A DNA stretch of 20,348 nucleotides from a virus: positions 1 through 20,348 of the IMG/VR virus record IMGVR_UViG_3300046665_000163; one strand, given 5' to 3'. Under the pieces are notes generated by a model that made no database searches, was not told where the DNA came from, and worked only from the letters and a program-made list of their open reading frames with translations. This document shows, piece after piece, positions 8,282 through 14,545 of this stretch; within the stretch, counting starts at the first letter, position 1; every line of letters starts with the position of its first letter. A program made the translations under genes and the position numbers.

Positions 8282-8690
8282 CGTCACTCATTTGGCTGAC
8301 TTCGTGGCGAACGATGTGTTCGGACTTCTCGCGCCAATCGTCAGCGCGGCGGTTCTTGAGCCAGAAGATCATCGCCGTGGTGTCAGGCGGAACATGCTCA
8401 CGGAACGGAGCGCGAATGATCTGGCCTTGGAACTGAAAAACCTTCTCGGACTCGAACGTGTAGCCAACGGCCTTGTGGTACAGGCTCCGCTCGACGCGCT
8501 CATCAGCCGCGGACTTGCCTGCCTTTAAGGCCTCCGAAAACTCAGGCTGCTTGTTCTTCCAAAGATAGAAGGTCGATACTGCAACACTGAAGAAGTCGGC
8601 CATTTCAACGTCAGTAGCGCCTAGTTCGCAGAGCTTCTTGGCTTGTTCAGTGTATTCTGCCTTGAACGTGGAAGGACGTCCACCAGCCAT
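8205..8690 (-). CDS. Terminase small subunit
   Basis: This 161-aa protein begins MAGGRPSTFKAEYTEQAKKL and has an N-terminal helix-turn-helix (LCELGATDVEMADFFSVAVS, then TFYLWKNKQPEF). This is the layout of small terminase subunits that recognise the packaging site and load the large subunit. The middle has a KAVGYTFESEKVFQFQG beta hairpin and TAMIFWLKNRRADDWREKSE, which recurs in this group of terminases. The ATG at 8690 overlaps the upstream stop (TGATG). The C-terminal 25 codons overlap the TerL start in another frame. The family is well supported by sequence style and by its position next to TerL. Confidence 0.85.
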   Translation of the reverse strand: MAGGRPSTFKAEYTEQAKKLCELGATDVEMADFFSVAVSTFYLWKNKQPEFSEALKAGKSAADERVERSLYHKAVGYTFESEKVFQFQGQIIRAPFREHVPPDTTAMIFWLKNRRADDWREKSEHIVRHEVSQMSDDDLTRIAAGRSEGTAAPKGNSSKLN

Positions 8691-8860
8691 CAATCCAGTT
8701 TCCCGAAGTTCAGGCGCTGGTATTCGGCACTGCGCATGGCCTTCAACTCGCGGACTGTTACCTCAACAAAGCCATCTGGGCGCTTGGCTTCCGGTCCGGT
8801 CATCTTCGCGTGTGCGCTTTCAACATCAGCCTGCGAATATCCTTTGCCGAACAAGCCCAT
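8690..8860 (-). CDS. Small phage protein upstream of terminase (56 aa)
   Basis: A 56-residue protein starting MGLFGKGYSQADVESAHAKM and ending YQRLNFGKLD. Start and stop are both coupled to neighbours as TGATG, which is good support that it is translated. It looks soluble and mixed helical. I do not recognise a family. Position just before TerS suggests a late accessory gene, but no function is assigned. Confidence 0.65.
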   Translation of the reverse strand: MGLFGKGYSQADVESAHAKMTGPEAKRPDGFVEVTVRELKAMRSAEYQRLNFGKLD

Positions 8861-9093
8861 CACGCGCAATCCCCGTCAGGCGCGACGCGGTTGGCCATCA
8901 ATTCCTCGTTGCGATAAGCCAAATTCGGAAATAGCGGGCCTCCAGTTGAAAGATCAAGCAGCGCTCCCAAGAGTGATGGCAACGGGCTTTTCAACGCACT
9001 ACGGATCATTTCAGTGCGGAGGCAATCTTCAAAGCCCTCCCGCTGCTGTTCCACAGTGTAAACAGCTGGGTTGAAATCATCTTTGACCGTCAT
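8860..9093 (-). CDS. Small unknown protein with C-terminal APDGDCA (77 aa)
   Basis: A 77-residue protein starting MTVKDDFNPAVYTVEQQREG, with an amphipathic middle (MIRSALKSPLPSLLGALLDL) and the C-terminus NRVAPDGDCA. GGAG lies seven bases before the ATG, which overlaps the preceding stop (ATGA). The last seven residues are identical to those of the neighbouring gene ending at 9090, although the codons differ almost everywhere. No family is recognised. The single terminal Cys next to an acidic Asp could be a metal, thiol or interaction motif, but that is conjecture. Confidence 0.7.
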   Translation of the reverse strand: MTVKDDFNPAVYTVEQQREGFEDCLRTEMIRSALKSPLPSLLGALLDLSTGGPLFPNLAYRNEELMANRVAPDGDCA

Positions 9094-9260
9094 GCGCAGT
9101 CTCCATCGGGGGCGGTGTATTCGCTGGGCGCGGTGTCGTGCTGGGCAATGAACCGCTTCGCATAATCATCGATCGGCATGATCAGATCCGGCGCATTGCA
9201 CAGCGGCGCATCTTCCTTGCCAGCGCGGAAGTCCACTCCGTAAATGATCTCTGCGGACAT
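9090..9260 (-). CDS. Small unknown protein with C-terminal APDGDCA (56 aa)
   Basis: A 56-residue protein starting MSAEIIYGVDFRAGKEDAPL, with a second Cys in PLCNAPDLIMP and ending EYTAPDGDCA. A strong GGAGG lies five bases before the ATG at 9260. Its stop overlaps the next gene (ATGA). It shares the terminal heptapeptide with the next gene, but the rest of the two proteins does not obviously align. No known family is recognised. Confidence 0.7.
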   Translation of the reverse strand: MSAEIIYGVDFRAGKEDAPLCNAPDLIMPIDDYAKRFIAQHDTAPSEYTAPDGDCA

Positions 9261-9272
9261 TTTAGCCTCCGG

Positions 9273-9380
9273 TCATGAAATGCTAGACATCAGGCCACGA
9301 CGATAACGCTCGAAACCAGCGATATCGCACAGTTCACGAACGAAGGGAGCATTCCGCCAGCGATACAGAAGCCTGCTCAT
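9273..9380 (-). CDS. Very small protein at head of late operon (35 aa)
   Basis: A 35-residue basic peptide, MSRLLYRWRNAPFVRELCDI continuing to RRGLMSSIS. GAGG five bases upstream supports the ATG at 9380. The frame is open further up, so an N-terminally extended 78-aa form starting at 9509 (MGNKSGLVTYGKDRTK) is possible and would include part of the presumed late leader. It is followed 12 bases later by the next gene. Function unknown. Confidence 0.45.
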   Translation of the reverse strand: MSRLLYRWRNAPFVRELCDIAGFERYRRGLMSSIS

Positions 9381-9592
9381 GCTCACCTCGAAGGGTACCG
9401 GGCGCCCCGCCAACGATTGGGGTTGGGGGAGGAATGCGATGACGGAGCGGCCCGATTGGAATTTGGTACGGTCTTTCCCGTAAGTCACCAACCCGCTTTT
9501 GTTTCCCATTTAAGCAATCTCGGGTCCGAGTTGCCGCAGAGCCGGGAGCGTGGGCTGATTACTCAGCTTGGTACAAACCCAGTTCTTGAATC
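9381..9592 (-). promoter_or_regulatory. Probable late-operon leader between a terminator and the first late gene
   Basis: This stretch lies downstream of the strong minus-strand terminator at 9593-9623 and upstream of the first late gene, so a late promoter or antitermination site is expected here. I see no convincing -35/-10 pair. A short perfect hairpin (GCTGA-TTAC-TCAGC, 9554-9567) is the only clear structure. The call is positional. Confidence 0.3.
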
Positions 9593-9623
9593 AAAAACCC
9601 GCCGAGCTGGTTAAGCTGGCGGG
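9593..9623 (-). terminator. Rho-independent terminator ending the early/middle operon
   Basis: On the minus strand CCCGCC pairs with GGCGGG (plus 9598-9603 and 9618-9623). An inner AGCT/AGCT extension lies around a TAACC loop, and TTTTTG follows directly. It sits about 50 bases after the stop of the 57-aa gene. The T run is only on the minus-strand side. Confidence 0.85.
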
Positions 9624-9671
9624 CAAATCACTTGACCTTCGCATTTCGCCACATGTGTGACTCGGTGTCAA

Positions 9672-9845
9672 CTACCCCTCAGGGCTGTGCATAAGTGATG
9701 ATGGATAGTTAGACTGATGCGGGCCGCCAGTCGGCTGTTGAGCGGCATAAACGTAGGCGATGTAGTCGTCACGGGTCGTGAACGGCGGGTTCAAAGACCA
9801 ATAGCCGGTACCATCCCTCGTGACGTAGTAGTGCCATTTGGTCAT
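9672..9845 (-). CDS. Small aromatic-rich unknown protein (57 aa)
   Basis: A 57-residue protein, MTKWHYYVTRDGTGYWSLNP and then FTTRDDYIAYVYAAQQPTGG, ending HSPEG. It is rich in Tyr and Trp. The ATG at 9845 overlaps the preceding stop as ATGA, with GGAGAGG seven to eight bases upstream. It is the last gene before the terminator at 9593. I do not recognise a family; composition suggests a small folded beta protein. Confidence 0.65.
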   Translation of the reverse strand: MTKWHYYVTRDGTGYWSLNPPFTTRDDYIAYVYAAQQPTGGPHQSNYPSSLMHSPEG

Positions 9846-10441
9846 GATCGCCTCTCCAACAACACCCGATGCACAGCATTGAGCCCCAGCCTCAGATCAC
9901 CCAGCTTAGCATCATCTCGCCAAACATGGTGCTCATCCTGCTCGGTGATACAAATTTCCCGCATGACAATCAGGATTCTGTTACCGCGATTATGCTCACG
10001 GCCCAGCTTGACGAGCGCACAATGGCAGTCATCGTACAGGTCTTGGATCTCCTGATCGCTCTGCTGGTGGTCAGGGTTGATATCAGCCTCGAAGGGGGAA
10101 AATCCGGTTGAGATACGCTCCGACATCGAACCTGACTTGGGGCTACCGATCTGGATGCCCATTCTGCGGCCATAGGAGCGCACCAGGGACGCGTAGCCGT
10201 TGCCGGCGCGGAGTTGGTCACCCGTAATCGCCAAAGCGATCCTGAGTCTTCCCAGGGGGTACCCAGCCTGATTGACGAGCTTGGGCTCGGTGTGGTCCAA
10301 CTTGCGCCCCTCGATCACGGTCATGAAAGCTTTTCGATGTGGCTGGTTGTGGTGGAACGAGGGATCGAAGATTTCCCCGCGTGATTTGCCGGATGAATCC
10401 CTGAGTACCGTTGTTTTCTTTTTACGTCCTGCCCGCGCCAT
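9842..10441 (-). CDS. Basic phage protein of unknown function, positional candidate for late regulator (199 aa)
   Basis: About 199 aa from ATG 10441 (MARAGRKKKTTVLRDSSGKS); an ATG at 10450 is too close to its AAGGGG to be preferred. The N-terminus is strongly basic. The middle (GRLRIALAITGDQLRAGNGY and SLVRSYGRRMGI) looks helical, and the C-terminus (RDDAKLGDLRLGLNAVHRVL) ends in an amphipathic helix. No family is recognised. It sits between replication genes and terminase and is followed after one small gene by a terminator, the slot where lambdoid and P22-like phages keep a Q-type antiterminator. That role is only inferred from position. Confidence 0.6.
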   Translation of the reverse strand: MARAGRKKKTTVLRDSSGKSRGEIFDPSFHHNQPHRKAFMTVIEGRKLDHTEPKLVNQAGYPLGRLRIALAITGDQLRAGNGYASLVRSYGRRMGIQIGSPKSGSMSERISTGFSPFEADINPDHQQSDQEIQDLYDDCHCALVKLGREHNRGNRILIVMREICITEQDEHHVWRDDAKLGDLRLGLNAVHRVLLERRS

Positions 10442-10480
10442 GTCTCTCATGCCCCTTGTGTTGATGCCTGACGCTGAACG

Positions 10481-10576
10481 CTACTGAAACAACGGTTTTA
10501 TGATCACTATGACGGCTATCATGACAGCCCCAACAGCGACCCCCGCACTGAAAATCAACTCCTCTCGTTTGCTCAT
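10481..10576 (-). CDS. Single-helix membrane peptide (31 aa)
   Basis: A 31-residue peptide, MSKREELIFSAGVAVGAVMI then AVIVIIKPLFQ: a charged N-terminus followed by one transmembrane helix. GAGGGA lies six to seven bases before the ATG, which overlaps the preceding stop (ATGA), so translation is well supported. Such peptides in phages can be pinholins, exclusion peptides or small regulators; the sequence does not decide. Confidence 0.6.
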   Translation of the reverse strand: MSKREELIFSAGVAVGAVMIAVIVIIKPLFQ

Positions 10577-10701
10577 GTGGTTTCCCTCATCGCCTTCTGG
10601 TAGGCTTCGACCTCGGGTGATTTGTCCGGCGGCGGCTCCCAGAACCACCAGCCGCCCCAGATTGGCCCTGGCTCCCTCTCGCTCGCTGCTGGGGCAGTCA
10701 T
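10573..10701 (-). CDS. Trp/Pro-rich small protein (42 aa)
   Basis: A 42-residue protein, MTAPAASEREPGPIWGGWWF then WEPPPDKSPEVEAYQKAMRE. Its ATG at 10701 and its stop are both in ATGA overlaps with neighbours. The central IWGGWWFWEPPP patch is strikingly aromatic. No family is recognised. Confidence 0.6.
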   Translation of the reverse strand: MTAPAASEREPGPIWGGWWFWEPPPDKSPEVEAYQKAMRETT

Positions 10702-10931
10702 TTGATTTCTCCATGGGCTTTGAGAGCCTGTGCGATTTCGTGGCGAACGTAGGCGCTGAGGTTAAACCGCGCCTCCAGTTCGACTGGACCGCCAGCGCCG
10801 AATGGCGATCTTGTGCTGACCACGCAGTGATAGAACTGCGGGTCAATCTGGCCGGAGATGTACGGAACATTGATCCATACGTCGTTGTCGCTTACCGCCG
10901 CTGCTGGGGCGTCGCCCGTGGGGTGGGTCAT
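10698..10931 (-). CDS. Small unknown phage protein (77 aa)
   Basis: A 77-residue protein starting MTHPTGDAPAAAVSDNDVWI, with VPYISGQIDPQFYHCVVSTR and a C-terminal amphipathic helix (AYVRHEIAQALKAHGEIK). GGAG eight bases upstream, and ATGA overlaps on both sides, fix the start at 10931. It appears soluble. I do not recognise it. Confidence 0.65.
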   Translation of the reverse strand: MTHPTGDAPAAAVSDNDVWINVPYISGQIDPQFYHCVVSTRSPFGAGGPVELEARFNLSAYVRHEIAQALKAHGEIK

Positions 10932-11068
10932 CGGAATATCTCCTTGATGGTCAGAATGCAGATGACCATGAAACAAAACGTCATAAAACCGCTCGCAACA
11001 CTGGGCAGCTTCACCTCTGGAAAGGCGACTGTCGCGTACATCAGGATCGCCCACGCGATGGCTGTCAC
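10928..11068 (-). CDS. Two-helix small membrane protein, holin-like (46 aa)
   Basis: From the GTG at 11068 this gives 46 residues with two hydrophobic stretches (TAIAWAILMYATVAF and GFMTFCFMVICILTI) joined by a short loop and ending KEIFR. GGAGG six bases upstream sits in the last codons of the preceding gene, whose stop is one base before the GTG. Two-helix proteins of this size include class II/III-like holins, but no endolysin is adjacent, so the holin reading is weak. Its stop overlaps the next start (ATGA). Confidence 0.6.
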   Translation of the reverse strand: MTAIAWAILMYATVAFPEVKLPSVASGFMTFCFMVICILTIKEIFR

Positions 11069-11069
11069 C

Positions 11070-11348
11070 TCAAGCCTCCACAATCTTGAGGCCGACTTTT
11101 CGGAGCGAGCTTTCCAAAGCACCGGGCGACTTGGCCGTCATCCCCATGTCGTTCATGAACCAGATCACCTTGCCGATTTTCCCGGCCGGAAGCGGATCGC
11201 CATTCGGGTAAGTCCCGGCGAGTTTCAACATTCCGAGCTTCGCCCAAGCATCAACCATCATGCCGGCATCCTTGGCCAGTGCATCCGTCACAGGCTCTCC
11301 CGGATAGAACTCGTTGGTCAGAACCCTTACCGCCTCGTCTCTCGTCAT
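11070..11348 (-). CDS. Small unknown phage protein (92 aa)
   Basis: About 92 residues from ATG 11348 (GGGAG seven bases upstream; ATG 11354 is too close to the same site). It starts MTRDEAVRVLTNEFYPGEPV, is mostly helical, and has GTYPNGDPLPAGKIGKVIWF and a C-terminal SPGALESSLRKVGLKIVEA. It follows the helicase gene after about 47 bases. No family is recognised. Confidence 0.6.
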   Translation of the reverse strand: MTRDEAVRVLTNEFYPGEPVTDALAKDAGMMVDAWAKLGMLKLAGTYPNGDPLPAGKIGKVIWFMNDMGMTAKSPGALESSLRKVGLKIVEA

Positions 11349-11395
11349 TCCCATTCTCCCGGTTTGATTTGGATCTACTGCATCGAGCGGAGGGC

Positions 11396-12901
11396 CTAAT
11401 ACCCAACCGCGTAGTCAGTTGACGCATACGCGCCGGTCTTGAGATCGAAATTCATCTGTAGTTTGCAGGGATAGCCAAGCTCCTCGAACCGGGCCTTGCG
11501 CTGAAACAGATGCGCCTCGGTCTTGCGATTTGTCCCGTCGAAAATCTCTGGCCGGTGCACCACAAAGCCCTGGTCCACCATGTTTTCCCAGTTCTTAGAG
11601 CCGCTGATATCTTCCAGGCCCGGCGCCTGCCCTCGCCTGCTGCCATCCATCTTCGCCGGATGCGCAAGGATCTGCACATGCACGTTCATATCGTGGGCAA
11701 ACGCATGCAAAGTGCGAAGACACCGGCCGATATACTCGGTTTCGCTTTCATCACGCCCACGCGAACCTTCCAGGCGGTTCCACGGGTCGAGCTGAATGAT
11801 GCGAGCGCCATGACGAACGATGGCGACTTCCGCCATGTCCAAAAACCATTCCAGCGTCGGGCGCTGCTCGGGATGGACGAGAAACAGATAGCGCTCATCA
11901 ATCCACGCATCGGCCTTGGCCTTGTCCTCAGTCGATATGTCCTTCTCCAACTGACCCGTTAGCAAAGTGCGAAGATGGCGCCGGATATGCGGCTTGGCGC
12001 GGGTTTCGAACGACGCGATGCACGCCGGCACACCGTACTGGCGGACAACCTGAAACCAGATCTGATTCCAGAGTACGGTCTTGCCATGGCCGGGGTGCCC
12101 GGTGACAACACTTAGCGTTCGCGGCGCCAACCGAACCTTGCTCTCCCATTCGGGGAAGCCTGGGTCCCATAGCACCAATGGAGCGGGCTCAGGAAGTTCG
12201 TGGAGTCGATAGATGCCGGCGATGGGCCATTGCAGCGCAGTGTCGCCCAAATGCTCCATGAGGGCTTCTGCGCCATTCTGAACCAGCATCTCGTTTGCGT
12301 CCTTGATGCCTTCCGGCCAATCAACAAACCAGAAGCGAGCCGCGCCGAGCAGCTTGACCATATCAGCGCGTAGCGCATGACCGTTGCCATCAGCGTCGCC
12401 GCACCACACGAACTTCTTAACTTTGGACAGGCCCTCAGCGAGCGCATCCTTGACGTATTCGTAGCCGCGCATCTCGGCGGGGTTATCTGCGGCCTTCTCC
12501 TTCGCGCCATTTGGCACCGACAGAACGCGATCGGGCGGCACACCCGCTTCAACCAGCGCGCAGGCGTCAAGCTCACCCTCGACGATGTAGACTTCCTTGG
12601 GGTTTGCCTTCAGGACGCGATCAAGGTTCCAGAACGAAAGCTTGAACCCGCCGCCGGCAACGAACGACTTGCCCGGATAGGCCCGCGCCTTCCAACCGTC
12701 CTTGAACGGGAAGAACACGGCCTCGGACTTGCCCTGCAAGTCAGGAAAGAACGCCGTACCGGAGGCGACGCCCAGCAGCCCCAAAGTCTCCAGGCTTAGG
12801 TGGCGGGTTTCTTGAGCCCATGTGACTGCGGACGGGCTGATCCGCAAAGACTGCGCCGTGCCACCCGCAGTGCCAGCAATTATATTTTCCTGAATCCCCA
12901 T
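11396..12901 (-). CDS. Toprim primase / DnaB-type replicative helicase (T7 gp4-like without its zinc finger)
   Basis: A 501-aa protein that joins a Toprim primase domain to a RecA-like hexameric helicase. The Toprim glutamate motif is EVYIVEGELDACALVEAG (about 100-117) and its acidic motif is FVWCGDADGNGH. The helicase shows Walker A TGHPGHGKTVLWN (about 267-279), Walker B ARIIQLDPWNRLEG, and the HVQILAHPAK motif. It would unwind DNA and make primers at the phage fork. The start ATG at 12901 has AGGGG about nine bases upstream, but both lie inside the upstream zinc-finger gene in another frame. The first ~20 residues are therefore an out-of-frame reading of that finger. Homologous single-chain proteins carry the finger in frame, so this may be a split gene, a frameshifted fusion or a sequencing indel. 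Confidence 0.9.
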   Translation of the reverse strand: MGIQENIIAGTAGGTAQSLRISPSAVTWAQETRHLSLETLGLLGVASGTAFFPDLQGKSEAVFFPFKDGWKARAYPGKSFVAGGGFKLSFWNLDRVLKANPKEVYIVEGELDACALVEAGVPPDRVLSVPNGAKEKAADNPAEMRGYEYVKDALAEGLSKVKKFVWCGDADGNGHALRADMVKLLGAARFWFVDWPEGIKDANEMLVQNGAEALMEHLGDTALQWPIAGIYRLHELPEPAPLVLWDPGFPEWESKVRLAPRTLSVVTGHPGHGKTVLWNQIWFQVVRQYGVPACIASFETRAKPHIRRHLRTLLTGQLEKDISTEDKAKADAWIDERYLFLVHPEQRPTLEWFLDMAEVAIVRHGARIIQLDPWNRLEGSRGRDESETEYIGRCLRTLHAFAHDMNVHVQILAHPAKMDGSRRGQAPGLEDISGSKNWENMVDQGFVVHRPEIFDGTNRKTEAHLFQRKARFEELGYPCKLQMNFDLKTGAYASTDYAVGY

Positions 12902-13031
12902 CGATATTAACCCCTAGGCATCGGTCTGATTTTTTACGGCGTGTCGGACTGCATTTCGGACATTGGACGCGCTGCTCACCCGGCTTGTTGCGCGCCCTGA
13001 TGCCCAGAGCTTCAAGATGCTGGATCACCAT
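12741..13031 (-). CDS. Primase zinc-finger protein overlapping the helicase gene
   Basis: A 96-aa product whose first ~60 residues form a primase zinc-binding domain: VQCPKCSPTRRKKSDRCLGV and KYNCWHCGWHGAV, i.e. two CxxC pairs as in T7 gp4A. The tail (GSRNPPPKPGDFG and after) looks like non-conserved reading through the overlapping helicase frame. AGGTGAGGC precedes the ATG at 13031, which overlaps the initiator stop by seven bases. The finger would recognise the template priming site for the adjacent Toprim/helicase protein. The helicase frame is +1 relative to this one, with a 161-base overlap. Confidence 0.8.
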   Translation of the reverse strand: MVIQHLEALGIRARNKPGEQRVQCPKCSPTRRKKSDRCLGVNIDGDSGKYNCWHCGWHGAVFADQPVRSHMGSRNPPPKPGDFGAAGRRLRYGVLS

Positions 13032-13678
13032 GCCTCACCTCGCGCTCGGAGATCCTCGGGAGCACTGCCCGCCCCTCTGATGATCGCGCCGATGTATTCG
13101 CGGGCGTTGCCCTTCTGGGATGCTTGCTCCAAGGCCGCACGGGCTAGGGCGATGTTTTTGTTTTTCGCTTCGAGCAGGTTTTTGACCATGCCGCCTGCAT
13201 TGGCGCCGAGGACAACTTTGCCGCGCCGGAAATATTCGGCTTCGTCGTTCGGAGGATTTTCAGGGGCCGCAGGAGCGGCACTATCCTTTCCCTTCCTATC
13301 CTCTCCTATCCTATCCGTCGCGACCATTCGCCGAACGTTCGCCGAACATTCTTGCGGAGGCGGATATTTCGGCTTCTGGGGCTTATCAATTTTCTGATGG
13401 TGCCAGCCTGTGATCTGCAAATAGTTTTTGCCATCAACGGTGTACTGAACTAGCAGACCATTCGCCGACAATTCGGCTACCATTCCCGCCAACTCATCGG
13501 GCGATACACTGTCGCCGGGGAATATCTGAGCCTTGATGGTTTTCGGCGAATACGGCAGCCGCCCGGTATCATCGGCAAAATTCCACATACCGACGAACAT
13601 TAGGCGAGTGGTCGGCGAACATTCCATGACTTGTTCGCTGGTCCAAAACTCAGGTTTGATTGATCTGATCCGGGCCAT
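13025..13678 (-). CDS. Phage replication initiator-like protein (217 aa)
   Basis: A 217-aa protein starting MARIRSIKPEFWTSEQVMEC, then TTRLMFVGMWNFADDTGRLP and MVAELSANGLLVQYTVDGKN. This is a winged-helix-like N-terminus found in many phage replication proteins of the lambda O / DnaD-like kind, in the position where O-type initiators precede a helicase or loader. The centre is a Pro/Lys/Asp-rich linker, and the C-terminus has AKNKNIALARAALEQASQKG and REYIGAIIRG, a helical tail resembling DnaD/DnaB_2-type ends. Its coding DNA carries repeated TTCGCCGA boxes and a GGATAG repeat tract, suggesting the origin is inside the gene. It starts in a TAATG overlap. The family is inferred. Confidence 0.65.
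   Translation of the reverse strand: MARIRSIKPEFWTSEQVMECSPTTRLMFVGMWNFADDTGRLPYSPKTIKAQIFPGDSVSPDELAGMVAELSANGLLVQYTVDGKNYLQITGWHHQKIDKPQKPKYPPPQECSANVRRMVATDRIGEDRKGKDSAAPAAPENPPNDEAEYFRRGKVVLGANAGGMVKNLLEAKNKNIALARAALEQASQKGNAREYIGAIIRGAGSAPEDLRARGEAW
13281..13620. repeat. Iteron-like boxes and a GGATAG tract inside the initiator gene (candidate origin)
   Basis: The octamer TTCGCCGA occurs on the plus strand at 13327, 13338 (11-bp period, both followed by AC) and 13461. It occurs on the minus strand at 13543-13550 and 13612-13619. Next to it, 13281-13317 is a pyrimidine-only strand apart from A residues in four CTATCC units, so the opposite strand reads GGATAG repeats. Repeats inside an initiator gene are the arrangement of the lambda origin. 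The origin role is inference. Confidence 0.5.
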
Positions 13679-13857
13679 TACATGTCTCCCAGATAGGCGC
13701 GCAAAGCTTCAGCAATCACGGTATCCGACCGGACACCCTGATCCATCGCATAACGTTCCAGCGCCACAGCAACCGTGCCCTGCACGCTCACCATGTATGT
13801 GACGGGGGCGAGCCTCGGGATGCGCGCCAGTGTGCTTTCCAAGCGTTTGTTTCTCAC
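13678..13857 (-). CDS. Small ribbon-helix-helix-like protein (59 aa)
   Basis: Read from a GTG at 13857 that overlaps the HNH stop (GTGA), it ends in TAATG with the initiator start. The 59 residues include TYMVSVQGTVAVALERYAMD and VRSDTVIAEALRAYLGDM: a beta strand, a helix, and a turn-helix of the Arc/CopG (RHH) DNA-binding type. It could be a regulator of replication genes. The family is suggested by pattern only; the basic N-terminus (VRNKRLESTLARIPRL) would be an extension. Confidence 0.55.
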   Translation of the reverse strand: MRNKRLESTLARIPRLAPVTYMVSVQGTVAVALERYAMDQGVRSDTVIAEALRAYLGDM

Positions 13858-14213
13858 CGTTCCCTACCTGCCCTGACTATCTCGCCGTTAAATCGGCGCC
13901 ACGCAGTGATTTGCCGTGGCTTCTTTACGCCGATGAACTTCTGACGCTTGCGCGATACGCGAGACTTTTCCGCGACGTCAGCCTTGGTCTTGATCTTGTG
14001 AAATTCTCTCAATGCCGGCGCCAGGTTACTTTCCCGGTGCTCGCCGCCATTGATCAGCGCAACGATGTGGTCGCAGTCCCAGTCCTTGCCCCGGATGATC
14101 TGACCGGAGATGTGGCAGCGGCCACCATGGGTTTCGAACACACGAGCGCGAACGTGCCGGGGGATGGCTGTGTCGTGACTCTTGCCAATCCATTCCGGCA
14201 CGCTTCTGCTCAT
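13854..14213 (-). CDS. HNH endonuclease-family protein (119 aa)
   Basis: The start at ATG 14213 (MSRSVPEWIGKSHDTAIPRH) is set by an ATGA overlap and GAGGG upstream. The core is RARVFETHGGRCHISGQIIR then DWDCDHIVALINGGEHRESN, giving the HNH pattern (His in the DCDHI strand, Asn in ESNL, His in EFHKIK), with two Cys that may hold a structural zinc. About 119 aa is normal for stand-alone HNH nucleases. The C-terminus is basic (SRVSRKRQKFIGVKKPRQ). In phages such proteins aid packaging or recombination; here it sits in the recombination block, far from terminase, so a recombination or homing role is more likely. Confidence 0.85.
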   Translation of the reverse strand: MSRSVPEWIGKSHDTAIPRHVRARVFETHGGRCHISGQIIRGKDWDCDHIVALINGGEHRESNLAPALREFHKIKTKADVAEKSRVSRKRQKFIGVKKPRQITAWRRFNGEIVRAGRER

Positions 14214-14545
14214 ACCCGCGCCCTCGAATTGCTGGACTGGGTACGCCATGCCTCAATCTTTGCGTCCGCGGCACCACGCAGGAACCGATGGTGTTCATCG
14301 GCCTGCACAGCCTCGCGGATGGCCTCAAGGTGCTGAAGGTAGCGAGGATCGGCATAAGCCTCCCTCTCCTGCAGCACAGCCGACAGAGAACCGTGTTCCT
14401 TCATCAGGATGGCCTTCATGACCTTCCTATATTCCTCGACGTAGATGCGATCGGCCTTGGCCTGAGCCGCCTCACGGGCATTGTCCCGCAGGTAGTCCAG
14501 AGCCTTGTCGATCTCGTCGTCAGTGATGAAGGATCGGTTTTCCAT
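14210..14545 (-). CDS. Helical protein in recombination block (111 aa)
   Basis: A 111-aa, highly charged, almost entirely helical protein: MENRSFITDDEIDKALDYLR, then AADAKIEAWRTQSSNSRARV at the end, with ADRIYVEEYRKVMKAILMKE in the centre. It starts in a TGATG overlap with the SSB-like gene and ends in ATGA with the HNH gene. Proteins of this look recur in alphaproteobacterial phages next to Rad52/RecT and SSB genes, so an accessory recombination role is likely, but no family can be named with certainty. Confidence 0.65.
   Translation of the reverse strand: MENRSFITDDEIDKALDYLRDNAREAAQAKADRIYVEEYRKVMKAILMKEHGSLSAVLQEREAYADPRYLQHLEAIREAVQADEHHRFLRGAADAKIEAWRTQSSNSRARV

Noticed and set aside
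10500-11399. A 299-codon plus-strand open frame across the small-gene island
   Set aside because: The minus strand here holds a chain of short genes with ribosome sites and ATGA couplings, which is stronger evidence than one long uncoupled plus frame, but this stretch is less certain than the others.
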